Shown here piece by piece: positions 10,015-20,618 of a stretch of 64,000 nucleotides of DNA. The notes beneath the pieces were generated by a model that did not search any database, was not told the DNA's origin, and saw only the letters and a program-made list of their open reading frames with translations. The DNA lies in assembly GCA_958510825.1 (NCBI GenBank), contig OY294047.1:51939365-52003364 (forward strand). Direction: 5' to 3'. The stretch's first letter is position 1. Each line of letters begins with the position of its first letter. Source of the DNA: Brachypterus glaber. Its lineage: Eukaryota; Arthropoda; Insecta; Coleoptera; Kateretidae. A program made the translations under genes and the position numbers.

Positions 10015-10400
10015 TAAGTTTAACCCCCATTACTTTTTTGTTTTTGGGGAGATTACTTTCAAAATTGTTAGAATTGTTCCTTATAATAAAAGTAATTTTT
10101 CCTGAATTTTTTTTTTCAACTTTTTTAAATTTTTTAAAAGTTTAACCCCTCATAACTTTTTTGTTTTTGGAGGGATTACTTTCAAAAATAATAGGGATCT
10201 TTCCCACATATATATTTTTCCTGAAAATTTCAAGTTTATTTATTCGTTCTTGAGTTATCGGGTCTACAAAAATCGAGACATCGGACAGACAGACAGACAA
10301 AAAAAAAACGAAAAAATTTTTGCTTGAAACAAATTTATATCCAAGAATTTTATGTTTGGACTTTTTAAAAAAGTTGGCAAATTCGAAACTACCGTTTAAT
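10015..10400 (-). repeat. Microsatellite-associated repeat with internal duplication
   Basis: GTTTAACCCC followed by TTTTTTGTTTTTGG and GATTACTTTCAAAA occurs twice (near 10018 and 10140). Further right lie TTCGTTCTTGAGTTATCGGG and GGACAGACAGACAGACAAA. This is the reverse orientation of the family at 9181-9480. Confidence 0.6.
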
Positions 10401-10679
10401 AAGTTTCGAAATCACTGTTCCTTTGCCGGGTCCGTCCAAAGAGCTGTGACCTCGGCTGTGACAAAATCGCGAGCCATTCCTAGATACATGTAAAATTTAC
10501 TAGATTTGTACATGTAATTTTACCATTTTACATGTAACGTTTACGTAAAACTGTATTACGGACAGGGCTGGGTATAAAACCACCTTTAGAAAAAGTAATG
10601 TTTTTTGCAAAAGACCAGAAAAGTCCAAAAAAGGCACTTTCAAATCAATAATTTACAATTTTTTTTTTTTGGCAGTAGT

Positions 10680-10930
10680 TGGACAGAAACCGTCAGGGAC
10701 AAAGCTTTTTTCAGTAAAGGTAATTTTTGTGGTGCCAATTTTTTTTCGCAGCGGCGCCCTGGCGTTTTCGCTGAACCTTCCCTGGTATTTTTTTTTTTTT
10801 GGGGTGCCAATTTTCTTTTGTAGAAACCGTCAGGGACGAAGCTTTTTTTCGTAAAGGTAATTTTTGGGGCGCCAAGTTTGGCAGAAACCGCCAGGGACAA
10901 AGCTTTGTTTCATGAAGGTATTTTTTCTTT
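10680..10930 (+). repeat. Degenerate tandem repeat, unit about 60 bp
   Basis: AGAAACCGTCAGGGACAAAG occurs near 10685, again with one change near 10823, and as AGAAACCGCCAGGGACAAAG near 10884. Each is followed by TTTTTTC-GTAAAGGTAATTTTT and the first two by GTGGTGCCAA or GGGGCGCCAA. The open frames across this block on both strands are by-products of the repeat. Confidence 0.65.
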
Positions 10931-11489
10931 TTTTTTCCTAGGGGCCGAGTCCCCCTAGATTTTTTTCTGGTTACGGCCCTGGGAAAAAGTTTTGATGATA
11001 AAAAAAAACAATTAAAATTACAGGTCTGTGTATTAAAATTATTCCAATCGTAACTCTTTCGATATATGAACGTCATTTATTTCAAGCAGCTGATGGCCGA
11101 AAATAAGAATAGTATAAAATTGCTTACATTATCAAAAGCGACTTGTGCCAAAGTTTATTATTATGATTATTATTATGCATATATAAACATCTGCCTTAAA
11201 TTTACCCTTTTTTTTTTTCACTTTTGTATAAAATTTCGGTTTCTGCTATTTTGCATTGTAATCCTTTTCAAAATCGGGCCAAAATTTTAAATCGAAAAGG
11301 ATTAAATTAAACATTTTCTAAGAGTGTATTGTGTTTTGTTATTGAAAGGGACGTAGAGTAGCATTGGACATAAGACCATGTGTTAGTCCGAAAAACAAGA
11401 TGATATTTTAAAATGTAAATTAATACGCTTTACCATTACTTTTACTTTTTACATCCAAAATTAGGAAGGGTCGATTAGGTTTAATCATA
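10931..11489. other. Unassigned AT-rich stretch
   Basis: Contains a short open frame from 11066 that is rich in F, L, I and Y codons, as expected from AT-rich random sequence. No repeat match in the window. Confidence 0.4.
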
Positions 11490-12630
11490 GACAAAGAACA
11501 TAGATGAAAGACAGAATCCAAGTAATGTCAATTGTGTAATAAAACGTAAAAAAACAATGACGCGGGTGGTAAACTATTTGCAGAAATTAGATGAACAACA
11601 TACGAAAAAATGCATTCTTTCGTACGCTATAGTGAACATTTTCTCGCAAGCAAGTCACGTTACTACCGTGCGCTCTCTCCTACTCTATGGCAAAGTGCGA
11701 AGGACATATGGTCACGTGACTTGCTTGCATAGACAAAATAAACAAATAGATTGATTTTTGACCGTCTGCGCATACTTCTGCGTCCCGACTAAATGCGTCC
11801 TCCATTTTGATTCCAATTGTCCAACATAAAGTAAAAAAATATATATTTTATGTTGGTAACACTGTGTTGCGTTAGATAGGAATATTTTCTTTGTTAGAGA
11901 TGTGTCTTTTCATTTCACTTCAGTAGTCAGTAAAAGTTTCTTTTTATCGTTGTTTTGTTATACAGTTTGTTATATATGTAAAAACTAAATCAATATGTTA
12001 TACTACACAGATATTTATTAATTTTTACCAGTAATTTAAATATAAAAATATAATTCTTCGCACACACCTCTAACATATTCGTGCAACAGGTTAACATAAC
12101 CTAATTTATGTATGTTTTGAGTTTGTTTTCGAGGTTTTTCTGTTATTTTTTCTACGCGTTTGGTGTTTTGTGCTAGAAGGGTGAACATTTTATTTTATTA
12201 TAGACTATATAATAGCGTTTTTGAGCTTTTAAAGTCTTTCTGTGTTTTTGGTATATTTTATAGTGCTTTTTCAAAGAACTAGTAAAGTCTTTGCAATGAC
12301 GTGTTTTATAAAAAGTTGTAGGAACATAAAACGACTGCTACCTGCAGACAGCAGTATCATATTTTTTAGGTAAGTTTGATTTTTTTTAATATAACATAAG
12401 AAACAAATAAAATTTTATATACCTAATGCTTAATAAAAACAATTAACTGCCTGTGATACAGGATAAAATGTAGGTAATTTTTAAAAAGTAGAGTTATGTC
12501 GTTTATTTATTTACATTTTACCCACTAATTTAAATTTCCCGGCTGATTTCTGACGTAACTTCCGATCAAAATGGAGAACTCGTAAATTTGTATATAACCT
12601 TGAGATGACAGCTCATCTATGTTCTTTGCC
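11490..12630 (+). mobile_element. 1.14-kb TIR element carrying a possible THAP-type exon
   Basis: The ends are GACAAAGAACATAGATGA and, in reverse complement, GGCAAAGAACATAGATGA (one difference), each flanked by TA (11488-11489 and 12631-12632). Subterminally a hairpin sits at 11648-11728 (GCAAGTCACGTTACTACCG mirrored by ATGGTCACGTGACTTGCTTG). The right half contains a putative first exon with a good splice donor (next entry). The element therefore looks like a deletion derivative of a DNA transposon, or one that captured host exon sequence. The TA flanks favour the Tc1/mariner type; P elements would leave 8 bp. Confidence 0.65.
12296..12369 (+). CDS. Putative first coding exon, THAP zinc-finger start (tentative)
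   Basis: From ATG at 12296 the frame reads MTCFIKSCRN and ends SSIIFFR, where it meets AG|GTAAGT, a strong splice donor at 12370. THAP domains begin with C-x2-4-C close to the initiator methionine and reach a conserved F-x-FP some 12-16 residues later; here C3 and C8 are followed by FFR at 23-25, with the expected FP falling in the next exon. THAP domains are DNA-binding zinc fingers found in P-type transposases and many insect proteins. No following exon with the C-x2-H half is visible before the element ends at 12630, so this cannot make a complete protein here. The call rests on 25 residues and a splice site. Confidence 0.35.
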
Positions 12631-12632
12631 TA

Positions 12633-13157
12633 TGCTTGCTTGGGAGAAAATTTTACTATTTTAAAGGAAAATGTGCATGAGTATTTTTAAACCAGCACTG
12701 ACCATGTGCGAAAGTGGCAATTTATAAGCCATCATGGCACACGCTATCTCAAATCATTATTAATGATGATTGGTATAATTAGGCTTACAAGTAAATGTTC
12801 TGTTGTCGAGGGGGGTAGATTTGAATCTACTGTTTATTAACTTTCTTCCCCTTAATAATAATTATGAAATACACGGGTGGTTCCATTATAGCTTCTCGGA
12901 GCGTTTATTAAATAAAATTAGATTTAATTATAGAACCTTTTTTCATTAGTCAAATTTTCACCTTTCCAACAGTAAGGTTTCATTAACTGGGCGAAATCGC
13001 CCTAAACATAGTTTTCGTCCTTGTATCATTGTAATATCTTGATAAATAAAGGAGGGTATCGTATTTTGGGCTAAATCGCCTGCAACGATACGACTTAACA
13101 TGCTTATAGATACATAAAAAATAAATACTAAGCCAAAATTTCAGCCCTTTCAGCAGT
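12633..13157. other. Unassigned stretch
   Basis: No gene recognised. ACTGGGCGAAATCGCCCTAA and TGGGCTAAATCGCCTGCAA near 12980 and 13068 are similar to each other and to the GAGCCATTTCGCC word of the next repeat. Confidence 0.35.
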
Positions 13158-13860
13158 ATTATTAATTTGAGCCATTTTGCCTCAATGATTATTTATATCG
13201 ATAAAAAATCTAAAACAGAAAATAAAATTAAAATGTTCTTATCAGGCGCACCTATTTCTAGATGCGCTGGTAAGGTATTGCGTTTAAAATAATACTTATC
13301 TGCTATATCTTCATACCTAAAAAATATTATTAGTCAATACCTTACCAAAGTTTAAAATTTTTGCGTAAATAGAGAACTTTCAATAAAATTGTTGATAAAT
13401 CGTTAAAATAATTAAAAAAGAACGAAAAACTGAATAAAAGTTAACTTCTAACGTTTCGGGATCTAATCTGATCCCGTTTTCAAAGAAAATTATTAGTTTT
13501 GAAAGAATTTGTGCAATATTTGGCTTTTATATTTATATTTATTTATAGTATTATTAATTTGAGCCATTTCGCCTCAATGATTATTTATATCGATAAAAAA
13601 TCTAAAACAGAAAATAAAATTAAAATGTTCTTATCAGGCGCACCTATTTCTAGATACGCTGGTAAGGTATTGCGTTTAAAATAATACTTATCTGCTATAT
13701 CTTCTTTATCTAAAAAATATTATTAGTCAGTACCTTACCAAAGTTTAAAAATTTTGCCTAAATAAAGAATTTTTAATAAAATTCTTGATAAATCGTTAAA
13801 ATAATTAAAAAAGAAACGAAAAACTGAATAAAAGTTAACTTCTAACGTTCGGAAAAATAT
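13158..13860 (+). repeat. Direct duplication of a 390-bp repeat, possible Penelope-type terminal repeats
   Basis: The block TTAATTTGAGCCATTT to AATAAAAGTTAACTTCTAACG occurs twice in tandem, starting near 13158 and 13546. The first copy ends with AACGTTTCGGG and a stem-loop (13451-13485); the second is cut off after AACGTTCGG. A conserved internal stretch reads CAGGCGCACCTATTTCTAG, CGCTGGTAAGGTATTGCG. Related copies lie at 61643-62033. Short open frames across the block are conserved only because the DNA is repeated. Tandem terminal repeats with a GAAACGT motif fit a Penelope-like element, but no protein is seen. Confidence 0.6.
13451..13485 (-). ncRNA. Degenerate hammerhead-like motif
   Basis: Minus strand: UUGAAAA where CUGANGA is expected, then a perfect stem CGGGAUC/GAUCCCG with loop AGAUUA, then GAAACGUU, and AGAA able to pair with UUCU as stem I. 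Two core positions are changed, so it is probably inactive. Confidence 0.35.
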
Positions 13861-14162
13861 ATTATGTACGGCTTGCTTAAATTTTTTTATCTGATTTTTT
13901 GTGTAGCCATAATTTTTGATACTCAACGGTTGTGATCAAATTTTCTAATCTATTATATCTATACGTTATATTTTTTTAAAACAGACAATAAAAACAGCCA
14001 CACATATGTATCGGAAGTGACCGCCCGGGCGCGCCCCTTCGCAATGCATCGTGCCAAAAATAATGCTATTCTCACCGTACAATTTTGGTTAATAGTTTCG
14101 GTTTATATGCGGGGCAAGTCCATAGAAAAATAAAAAAAATAATTCTAAATTTAATTTGAATT
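13861..14162. other. Unassigned stretch
   Basis: Contains a short GC-rich island GACCGCCCGGGCGCGCCCC near 14020. No gene or repeat recognised. Confidence 0.4.
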
Positions 14163-14707
14163 ATTTCAAACTAGGTGTTTTGTTTGATTTTCAATTCTGT
14201 ATCTTTAAAACATTATATTCTAGCAAAAAACTGTATATAACATTTTTTATAGGGCTTAAAAAGAGCTTTTATTTAAAATATAATTTTTTGAAATCGGGTT
14301 ATAAATATGTGAGATATCTCGAAAACATACGTTTTAGGAAAACGTTTGGATAAAAATTTTTGACCAATTTAAAATTATCTTTTATTAAGTGCTAAATTAA
14401 CCAAATACAATAATAATTGCCTTAATTATTATCAAAAAAAGCTAAAAATAGGAGTTTTACCCTATTTTTACCCCCTTACCCCCAAAATCTAATCAGCTCT
14501 TCGGAATACGATAAGAAACAATATGCAAAAAACCGCAAGTCGATATCTGATGTAGAAATGGAGTTAGAGTTTACACCCAGACAGACAGACAGACAGACGG
14601 ACGGACGCAAACGTCGAGAAATGTGAAAAAAACGTGGTCAAAGATTTTGACTTTTCGGTGAAGATTTCAATACATCGGCACTCTTAGTAACACTAAGTGC
14701 CGATGTA
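14163..14707 (+). mobile_element. HINE-like element, copy 2
   Basis: Same start TTTCAAACTAGGTG and same 3' hairpin as at 7024-7619. The microsatellite is (ACAG)n plus GACGGACGG. It lacks the segment with GACTCACAATGGTCTAAA seen in copy 1. Its 3' end abuts the next hairpin element directly. Confidence 0.75.
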
Positions 14708-14895
14708 AAATGGGACCTTGCCAGAGACTATAAATTATTTTTTTTATGGAATTAGTAGTAGTAATTCAATAATTGACTAATTTGTATGAATAAGAACTTA
14801 TTCTTGTTTATATGTAATTAATAAAGTTCTAAATAAATACCCTACTAATTCCATAAAAAAGAATTATTTCTAGTCTCTGGCAAGTTACCATTTTT
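14706..14895. mobile_element. Hairpin MITE abutting the HINE-like 3' end
   Basis: CTTGCCAGAGACTATAAATT on the left and AATTATTTCTAGTCTCTGG on the right, together with inner TATGGAATTAGTAG / CTACTAATTCCATA, give arms of about 50 bases. An inner palindrome AATAAGAACTTATT marks the centre. Confidence 0.7.
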
Positions 14896-15261
14896 CAGAT
14901 ACGATGTTTCGGAATTTACAAGGCGATATGCAAAAAAACATTATTTCTACGAAAAAAAAAATCCATCTAAAAAAAACCACAATAATTTGAGAATGTTTTG
15001 AGCTCAAAGGACCATACGTTTCTTACGCAATGTTCTCGGCTGCAATTGTTTTTGGTAAAAATTGGAATAGGGCAAGGGGATTGAACCACAACTTGCGATA
15101 GCATTACAAAAATATTGATGTAAAATTTCAGTTTAGTTTTTAAATTTTTTGATTTTTTTTTTATTTTTTGATTTTTTTTATTTTTTTATTTTTATATTAA
15201 TATTGGGAAGTATTATTTTTTCAACAACAGTATTCTTTTGTGTATTAATACTTATTTTTAT

Positions 15262-15465
15262 CGTGGAATGACCCCGTCGTGTGTGAAACGAAAATGAGAG
15301 TAACGGGACCTTCTCGAGGGTTAGACGCGTGGCAGACGAGCGACCTCAAAAGGTACCAGCTGCCCTGCACGCGTGTTAACGTTTCACCCCCAAGATGGGT
15401 CAAAATCCTTGATTGAGAAACTGCTCTAGGTATACCTAGATAAGAAACAGGGTTGGAATTATTAT
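15262..15465. other. GC-richer block, unrecognised
   Basis: About 200 bases stand out from their AT-rich surroundings (GACCCCGTCGTGTGTGAAAC, GCCCTGCACGCGTGTTAACG). On the minus strand an 87-codon open frame covers it, with LTHLGGETLTRVQGSWYLL as its most protein-like part. I do not recognise a family. It might be a SINE-like or structural RNA-derived insertion; there is no second copy in the window to define its ends. Confidence 0.35.
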
Positions 15466-15519
15466 TTTGTCTGGAAATGTTAAAAAGCTGGTTTTTCAAC
15501 CACTTCAAAACATTTGTAT

Positions 15520-15650
15520 GGACTGATTTTTGTATGATTTTCGAGATTTTTGTATGATTTCAGAGATTTTTTTATGATTTTCGAGATTTTTGCATGATTT
15601 ACGAGATTTTTGTATGATTTCCAAGATTTTAGCGATTTCGGTGGAGATTT
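15520..15650. repeat. Tandem repeat, unit about 21 bp
   Basis: GAGATTTTTGTATGATTT and variants (GCATGATTT, TTATGATTT) occur five to six times in a row. The minus-strand frame rich in K, S and I (KIIKKSLKSYKN) is a translation artefact of this array. Confidence 0.75.
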
Positions 15651-15828
15651 TTGAATTTCCAAAAATATTTCTGCGATTTTGATAAGATTTTCGGATTTTT
15701 TTTTAAGTTTTCGCACCGACTTCCCAAAGATTTTTCAAAAGTACATTCACTTTCACTTGTTCGGATTTTTTGATTATTATTTTCCATAGATTTCTGGAAG
15801 AATTCGGCGCATTTATAGTTTGCCGAAA

Positions 15829-15960
15829 ATAGTATATTAAAGTACTAGTTTCATAACCTACGTTTTTAGTGCACGAGTACAAGTTTAGAAAACGAGCCGC
15901 TTGCGGCGAGTTTTCTAAAGTACTAGTGCGCTAAAAACGTGTTATGAAACGAGTGCTTTA
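15829..15960. repeat. Palindromic foldback element, copy 2
   Basis: ATAGTATATTAAAGTACTAG and GCGAGTTTTCTAAAGTACTAG repeat the core of 588-842 with a GC-rich loop GAGCCGCTTGCGGCGAG. The right arm is shorter here. Confidence 0.7.
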
Positions 15961-16293
15961 TACAATTTTTTCTATTTTGCTCTAAAATTAAAAAAAACTT
16001 ACATTTAAATTGATGACTGTTTGTTGTTGTTTGTTTTGGATTGGCATTACAGTTTACACCATGTTTAAAATTCTAAGAAGAAATGATATTTTGATATATT
16101 TTATAGTCATCTCTTCTCTTTTTTACTGCAATTATCCAAGCCACAATTTTAACATGGTAAAAATAACCTAATCACAAAATTTTGTAGAAAATTCAATTTA
16201 AAGCGACATTGACATTTGCACGGAAAACGTCAAGCGATAGGCCAGGTCTCTTGCCAACCCAAAAGAACAAAAAGTACAGACCTCTTAGGGGCC

Positions 16294-16324
16294 TATAATC
16301 ACACGCAAAATGCGTGTGATTATT
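16294..16324. repeat. Perfect short hairpin
   Basis: TAATCACACGCA and TGCGTGTGATTA flank AAA. It lies in otherwise unremarkable sequence. Confidence 0.6.
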
Positions 16325-16679
16325 AGCTTATAAGAGTCGCAAAATAGAAAAAACTATTAATATTTGGGTACTCGCATATTTATTTTAAATTTTTTTAGTC
16401 TACAGCGATGTTGTATATCGTCAAAGTTTAATGCTTTTTCTTATTTATTTTAAATATTTTTATTTTCATGAAAAAATTTTTAAATATTTTTAATGAAAAT
16501 AAATTTGCTAAATTGAATGTATTTTAAGACGATTAAAAAAAAGATCAAAGATGTTTGGGATACTGTTTAGGCTCAATGCGTTTTACAACTTTTGTAGTGG
16601 TTTTATTTTTAACATTGAGATGTATCGCCGAAATAAATCTGTCTCTTACAACAACCAAAAACCTCCATTAGTGAGTGAC
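16325..16679. other. Unassigned AT-rich stretch
   Basis: AT-rich with TATTTTTAAT-type words. Nothing recognised. Confidence 0.4.
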
Positions 16680-17320
16680 CCGCTATTTTTACTTTCTTGT
16701 AAAAAGTATTTTGATTTTTTTCCCCTAAAACATCTTATTTTTTCCTGAACGTCGAGAAAAATCAAAATAAGCAACAAAAAAAATATGTCTATCTGTCTGT
16801 CTGTCTCTGTCTGTCTGTCTCTGTCTGTCTGTCTTTCTCTGTCTGTCTTCCTGTATGTCTGTCTGTCGGTCTGTCTGTCTCTATCCACGATAACTTAAGA
16901 ACACATAAAAGGTAAGATAAAATTACACATTTTTTGTTTTTTTTTTTCATAATTTTTCCAAAGTGTAAAAACTGTTTCTAGACGTAACTTTTTATTATTC
17001 CCAACAGAAAATGAAAACCACCTAAAAGGTAAAATAAAATTACGAAAAATATGTCATAATGATTTTTTTGGCGCCCCCTTCTCCCCCCCCCCCAAATGTT
17101 AAAAATTGTTTCTGGACTTAACTTTTTTTATGAGATAGTACTGTCGCTCATTCGAGACGGATTTTTTATTTTTCTAATTATGAAAAATAAGAAAATTTAA
17201 GTGCTTTTGCCGGGACGTAAACCATTACTAAATATTTGTACAAGGATTCGAAGGTTTTCGTCACGAAAAATACAGGATTTTGGAGCTTTTCGAGTATTGA
17301 GATTTTTTAAAATCTTAAAA
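16680..17320 (+). repeat. TCTG microsatellite (16788-16884) within a microsatellite-associated repeat
   Basis: About 95 bases of (TCTG)n interrupted by TCTCTG, TTTCTC and TTCC words. It is followed by ATAACTTAAGAACACATAAA, the stand-by phrase of this family, and by two similar ACCTAAAAGGTAAAATAAAA-like passages near 16905 and 17021 with C-rich runs (CCTTCTCCCCCCCCCC). The D/R/Q/T-rich minus-strand frame is the microsatellite in translation. Confidence 0.7.
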
Positions 17321-17605
17321 ATCTTTTTGGAGGATTGGTGTAGTGGTCTACCTCGTCTGTACATGACAAGTCTACTAGCCAACTAGCGTGAGTTCGATTC
17401 TCACTGGCGCCGATTTGCCTTTTTCAGTTAATAAATAATTGAAATTTGGCGAAAGCTTATGTGAAGCGGACACTCCCTATAAAAACTGGTTCGAAAGTCA
17501 GTATAAGCCGGTGGTTCCCTCTACTACTAGCCCACACAAGTCCTGGACTTAGGGGATGCTTAATTAAGTAGAATAGTACGAGGTTAAACAAACATGTAAT
17601 GTTTT
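17321..17605 (+). mobile_element. tRNA-derived SINE, copy 2 (most complete)
   Basis: The tRNA-like head reads GGATTGGTGTAGTGGTCTAC (box A-like TGGTGTAGTGG) and, 50 bases later, GTGAGTTCGATTCTCACTGG (box B-like GTTCGATTC with a perfect T-stem). These are the internal RNA polymerase III promoter elements. The body contains GGACACTCCCTATAAAAACT and GGTGGTTCCCTCTACTACT and ends AGAATAGTACGAGGTTAAAC with a short ATGTAATG tail. SINEs are copied by LINE machinery; the (TGTAA)-type tail would point to the partner LINE. Confidence 0.85.
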
Positions 17606-18200
17606 CAAAAATTACGAAGATTTTATAGGATTTTTTTAAATTTTTATGTTAAAAAAAAAATACATAAACTTCCCCAAAAATATAAAAATGACCTGCAGCT
17701 CCCAAATTTATCTTATTACCGCCCTGCCTACCGAACGCACCTTAGCTCGCCTATTTACACTCCGTCTACGCCGAAAAATTATGTTACCTTTTTACCAGTA
17801 ATTTGATCCACTCGAAAACCGATTCCGTCACTTACGCGGGGGCACTTCCTGGCTTCCGGTCGCAATCTGCAAATAGATACAACCCCCTCGTGGACCCCCT
17901 CTTCGAAAGGTAAACGCTATGGGGATGATGAACCGCAGATGTCGATAGCTTTTAGAGTTTTTGATTGTTTGGCAAACAAAATAAAAGAAAGAGAGAAATT
18001 GTAACACACTCGGGTCTTGTGGGGTGACGATTAGATCACCTGGTCATAGACTTGGGGGCGAATGATAAGATAAATGTACGAGTACTCGTATATATTTACT
18101 TACTTAACCCTACAATGCATGATTTTTCAGAAGTAAAAATAATATTTTTGAATTATTTACATAAACAATCTTTTTATGGTGTACCAACTGATCGTAATTT
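17606..18200. other. Unassigned stretch with GC-richer part
   Basis: Between about 17697 and 17945 the base composition is near even (CTACGCCGAAAAATTATG, GGGGGCACTTCCTGGCTTCC, CCCCCTCGTGGACCCCC). Stops occur in all frames that I followed, and I recognise no gene. This could be a fragment of unique sequence. Confidence 0.35.
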
Positions 18201-18706
18201 TACATCGGCACTTAGTGCTACTAAGAGTGCCGATGTATTGAAATCTTCGCCGAAAAGTCAAAACCTTTGACCACATTTCTCGACGTTTTAGACCATTCGT
18301 CGAAATCAGTAAAAAAAAATTGCGTCAGTCTGTCTGTCTGTCTGTCTGTCTGTCTGGGTGTAAACTCTCTAACTCCATTTCTACATGAGATATCGACTTG
18401 CGGTTTTTTGCATATTGTTTCTTATCGTATTCCGAAGACCTGATTAGATTTTGGGAGTAAACGATTGGGGGTAAGGGGGTAACAATAGGGTAAAACTCCT
18501 ATTTTTAGCGTTTTTTGTTTATAATTAAGGCAATTATTATTGTATTTGGTTAAATATATAAAAGATAATTTTAAATTGGTCCAAAAATGTTATAAACAAC
18601 GTTTTCCTAAAACGCATTGTTTTCGAGATATTGGCGTTTAAAGCAGTAAAAGGTTTTTTAGCATATCTCACATATTTATAACCCGATTTCAAAAAATTAT
18701 ATTTTA
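18201..18706 (-). mobile_element. HINE-like element, copy 3, 5'-truncated
   Basis: Minus strand. It has the 3' hairpin at 18201-18240 and a (GTCT)n run at 18330-18358. The 5' end is lost: homology stops near 18706 in the AAAAATTATATTTTA region, about 100 bases short of the TTTCAAACTAGG start. Confidence 0.75.
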
Positions 18707-19370
18707 CCCCCAAATAAGGGGGGGAAGTCTTAGTGGGGTAGCCAAAATATAAAATCTCTACAGCCTTTAATAACGCGGCGATCCGGGGTATGAAGTGTAT
18801 GAATTTTGGTACAATTTCTGTACGTGACTTTAAAACTATAAGACTTCACCACATGGTGGTGAAGTGGACCACGAAGAGTATCCTAATTACATTCTCGTCT
18901 GTTTATAAATAGCCGACATGGAAAAATGCCTGCACTGGACACGTGCAATAAATGGCATATAGTGCAAAAGTATGCAGTTTTTCCCCCTTTTTTTTCAATT
19001 GTTTTCTTGTAGACAGGCAGATGTTTATTAGGTGTGTTGATAATATGAACAATTCCACGGTCCATATGTGAAATTTTATTTTTGATCGCATTACTAGCAA
19101 AAAGTTTTGCTACATCATGCAAACAGAGTAAAATATCTTAAATTTGCAAGAAACTATTTAAAAAAAAAAACGTTATTTTCGTTTTCATATGAATAAGTTT
19201 GGAATCTAAAAAAGTTGTGAAAATTATATTTTTAATATTTTTTGTCTATGGGTAGTTTTTTTGTAATTAGTATGAATATTTTTATTAATTAAAGTAATGT
19301 ATTCTATGTTTAATTAGACTCTTTGCCCAAAAATATTTTATAATTAATTGTTTTCCTTGGGAATAGGCAG
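18707..19370. other. Unassigned stretch
   Basis: GGGGGGAAGTCTTAGTGGGG near 18718 and GACTTCACCACATGGTGGTG near 18841 stand out. A 79-codon minus-strand open frame (18883-19122) has no motif I recognise. Confidence 0.35.
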
Positions 19371-19690
19371 AATAATAGTTATTTATGGTACTAGTGGGTA
19401 AAGTAATATATTGCTTGGCTGACGCCTCGCAGGTTAATTTTCGAGAGGGCAATATCGGTTTACCCATAAGTGCCATACAAGGTTTTATCCAATAAATAGC
19501 TTAGGAATTCATATTTTTATTAAAAATTTTAATGACATTTACAAGAAAATAATTTGACAAGTGACAGTTGAGTGGGTAAAATAAATAATTATCCACTCAA
19601 TAAAGTAAAAGCCACGCGGGGGTTATTATTGAGTTTATCTATTTAAAATAAAGCTGGTAATTGTCTCATTATCTGTATGTATTGGATAAA
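19371..19690 (+). repeat. Dispersed repeat of about 320 bp, copy 1
   Basis: From AATAGTTATTTATGGTACTAG to GTATGTATTGGATAAA, including ACTAGTGGGTAAAGTAA, GGTTAATTTTCGAGAGGGC and AAAGCCACGCGGGGGTTATT. It recurs almost unchanged at 56405-56737. TTTTATCCAATAAATAGC and TATTGGATAAAA form an inverted pair inside it. Confidence 0.75.
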
Positions 19691-19720
19691 AACTATTTTT
19701 ATGTATTTTTTTACTCTATT

Positions 19721-19758
19721 TAAAACGTTTCCGCACCTGGTTTTGGGCCATCATCAGT
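19721..19758 (-). ncRNA. Hammerhead ribozyme-like motif with canonical CUGAUGA
   Basis: Minus strand: CUGAUGA (19751-19757 reversed), UGGCCC-AAAACCA-GGUGCG as a partly decayed stem II, then GAAACGUU. Stem I can form from UUUAA before the core and UUAAA after it (five pairs). The core is fully conserved but stem II carries mismatches. It lies in a fragment with the usual phrase of Penelope-type ends. Confidence 0.45.
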
Positions 19759-20572
19759 TAAAAAATAGAATTGAGAAACAAATGGTAATTATTAATTATA
19801 TGAATATTAAAACATAGAAATAAAACATTCTTGTAAAATTACTTGGACACTGACATAAATTCAAATTTATGTCAGTCACATTATAAAACTATCAACGGTA
19901 AAATCTGAGGGGCTCGGTTTCGGAAGATAATGAACTTTATTCTTCAAAAATTACCATATTGGACTTAATGGTCCTTTATTTTAAACGGTTTTAGCTTATT
20001 CTATATAAATTTTAATCAGAGAATTTAAACCTATTCACATTGTTTTTTATTTCGGAGAAAAGTGCCATTAAATATTTTTAATATAAATTAACGAAATTAT
20101 TTTCTTAAAAATAATCCTTTTGTATTTCTTACTGTTAAAGAAATGAACTACTAAAACTTTTACTACCCAATTTTCTGTGTGTAGGCAGGTGATTTTAACT
20201 AAACTTAGGGTTGAAATATAACATCCACACATTTAGGTATTATATTCTTTCCTCCCAAATTTTCTCAAAATAAATAGGTTCACTTTATGTGCATTTATAA
20301 ATATATTTCCTACATAACCATAATATAACCCATCTGCCATATGGATATGATAACAATGTGTTATTTCGGTATATGTGACCCACGAACGTGCACCGCACAC
20401 TTCTTTTCTTTTAATTTCGAAAATAGAAAGAATTGTCACACGTGCTGCCTCTCTATAAATAAAATGGAGTCAAGGGGGGTATGACTAAATTATTCAAATA
20501 CCTAAAATAAAGATGTGGCTGCAAATCACATTTAGTAAATAACACTGCAACGGTATTAATTAATACTAATTG
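19759..20572. other. Unassigned AT-rich stretch
   Basis: A small inverted repeat GACACTGACATAAATTC / AATTTATGTCAGTC lies near 19846-19876. Nothing else recognised. Confidence 0.4.
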
Positions 20573-20600
20573 TAATTAATTAATTAATTAATTAATTAAC
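20573..20600. repeat. TTAA microsatellite
   Basis: About seven units of TTAA (TAATTAATTAATTAATTAA). Confidence 0.85.
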
Positions 20601-20618
20601 TTTTGAATCCGAACCATT

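Noticed and set aside
10605..11076. Overlapping open frames on both strands around 10.7 kb
   Set aside because: They follow a degenerate tandem repeat of about 60 bases with long T-runs; there is no domain.
15480..15716. Lysine- and serine-rich frame that might pass for a coiled coil
   Set aside because: It reflects a 21-bp tandem repeat read in a period-three frame.
16646..16888. Frame rich in DRQTDRQTDR, looking like a charged repeat protein
   Set aside because: It is a direct translation of the TCTG/CAGA microsatellite.
17321..17420. Possible tRNA gene
   Set aside because: The box A- and box B-like sequences are good, but the acceptor arms do not pair and the same head is attached to a SINE body in three places.
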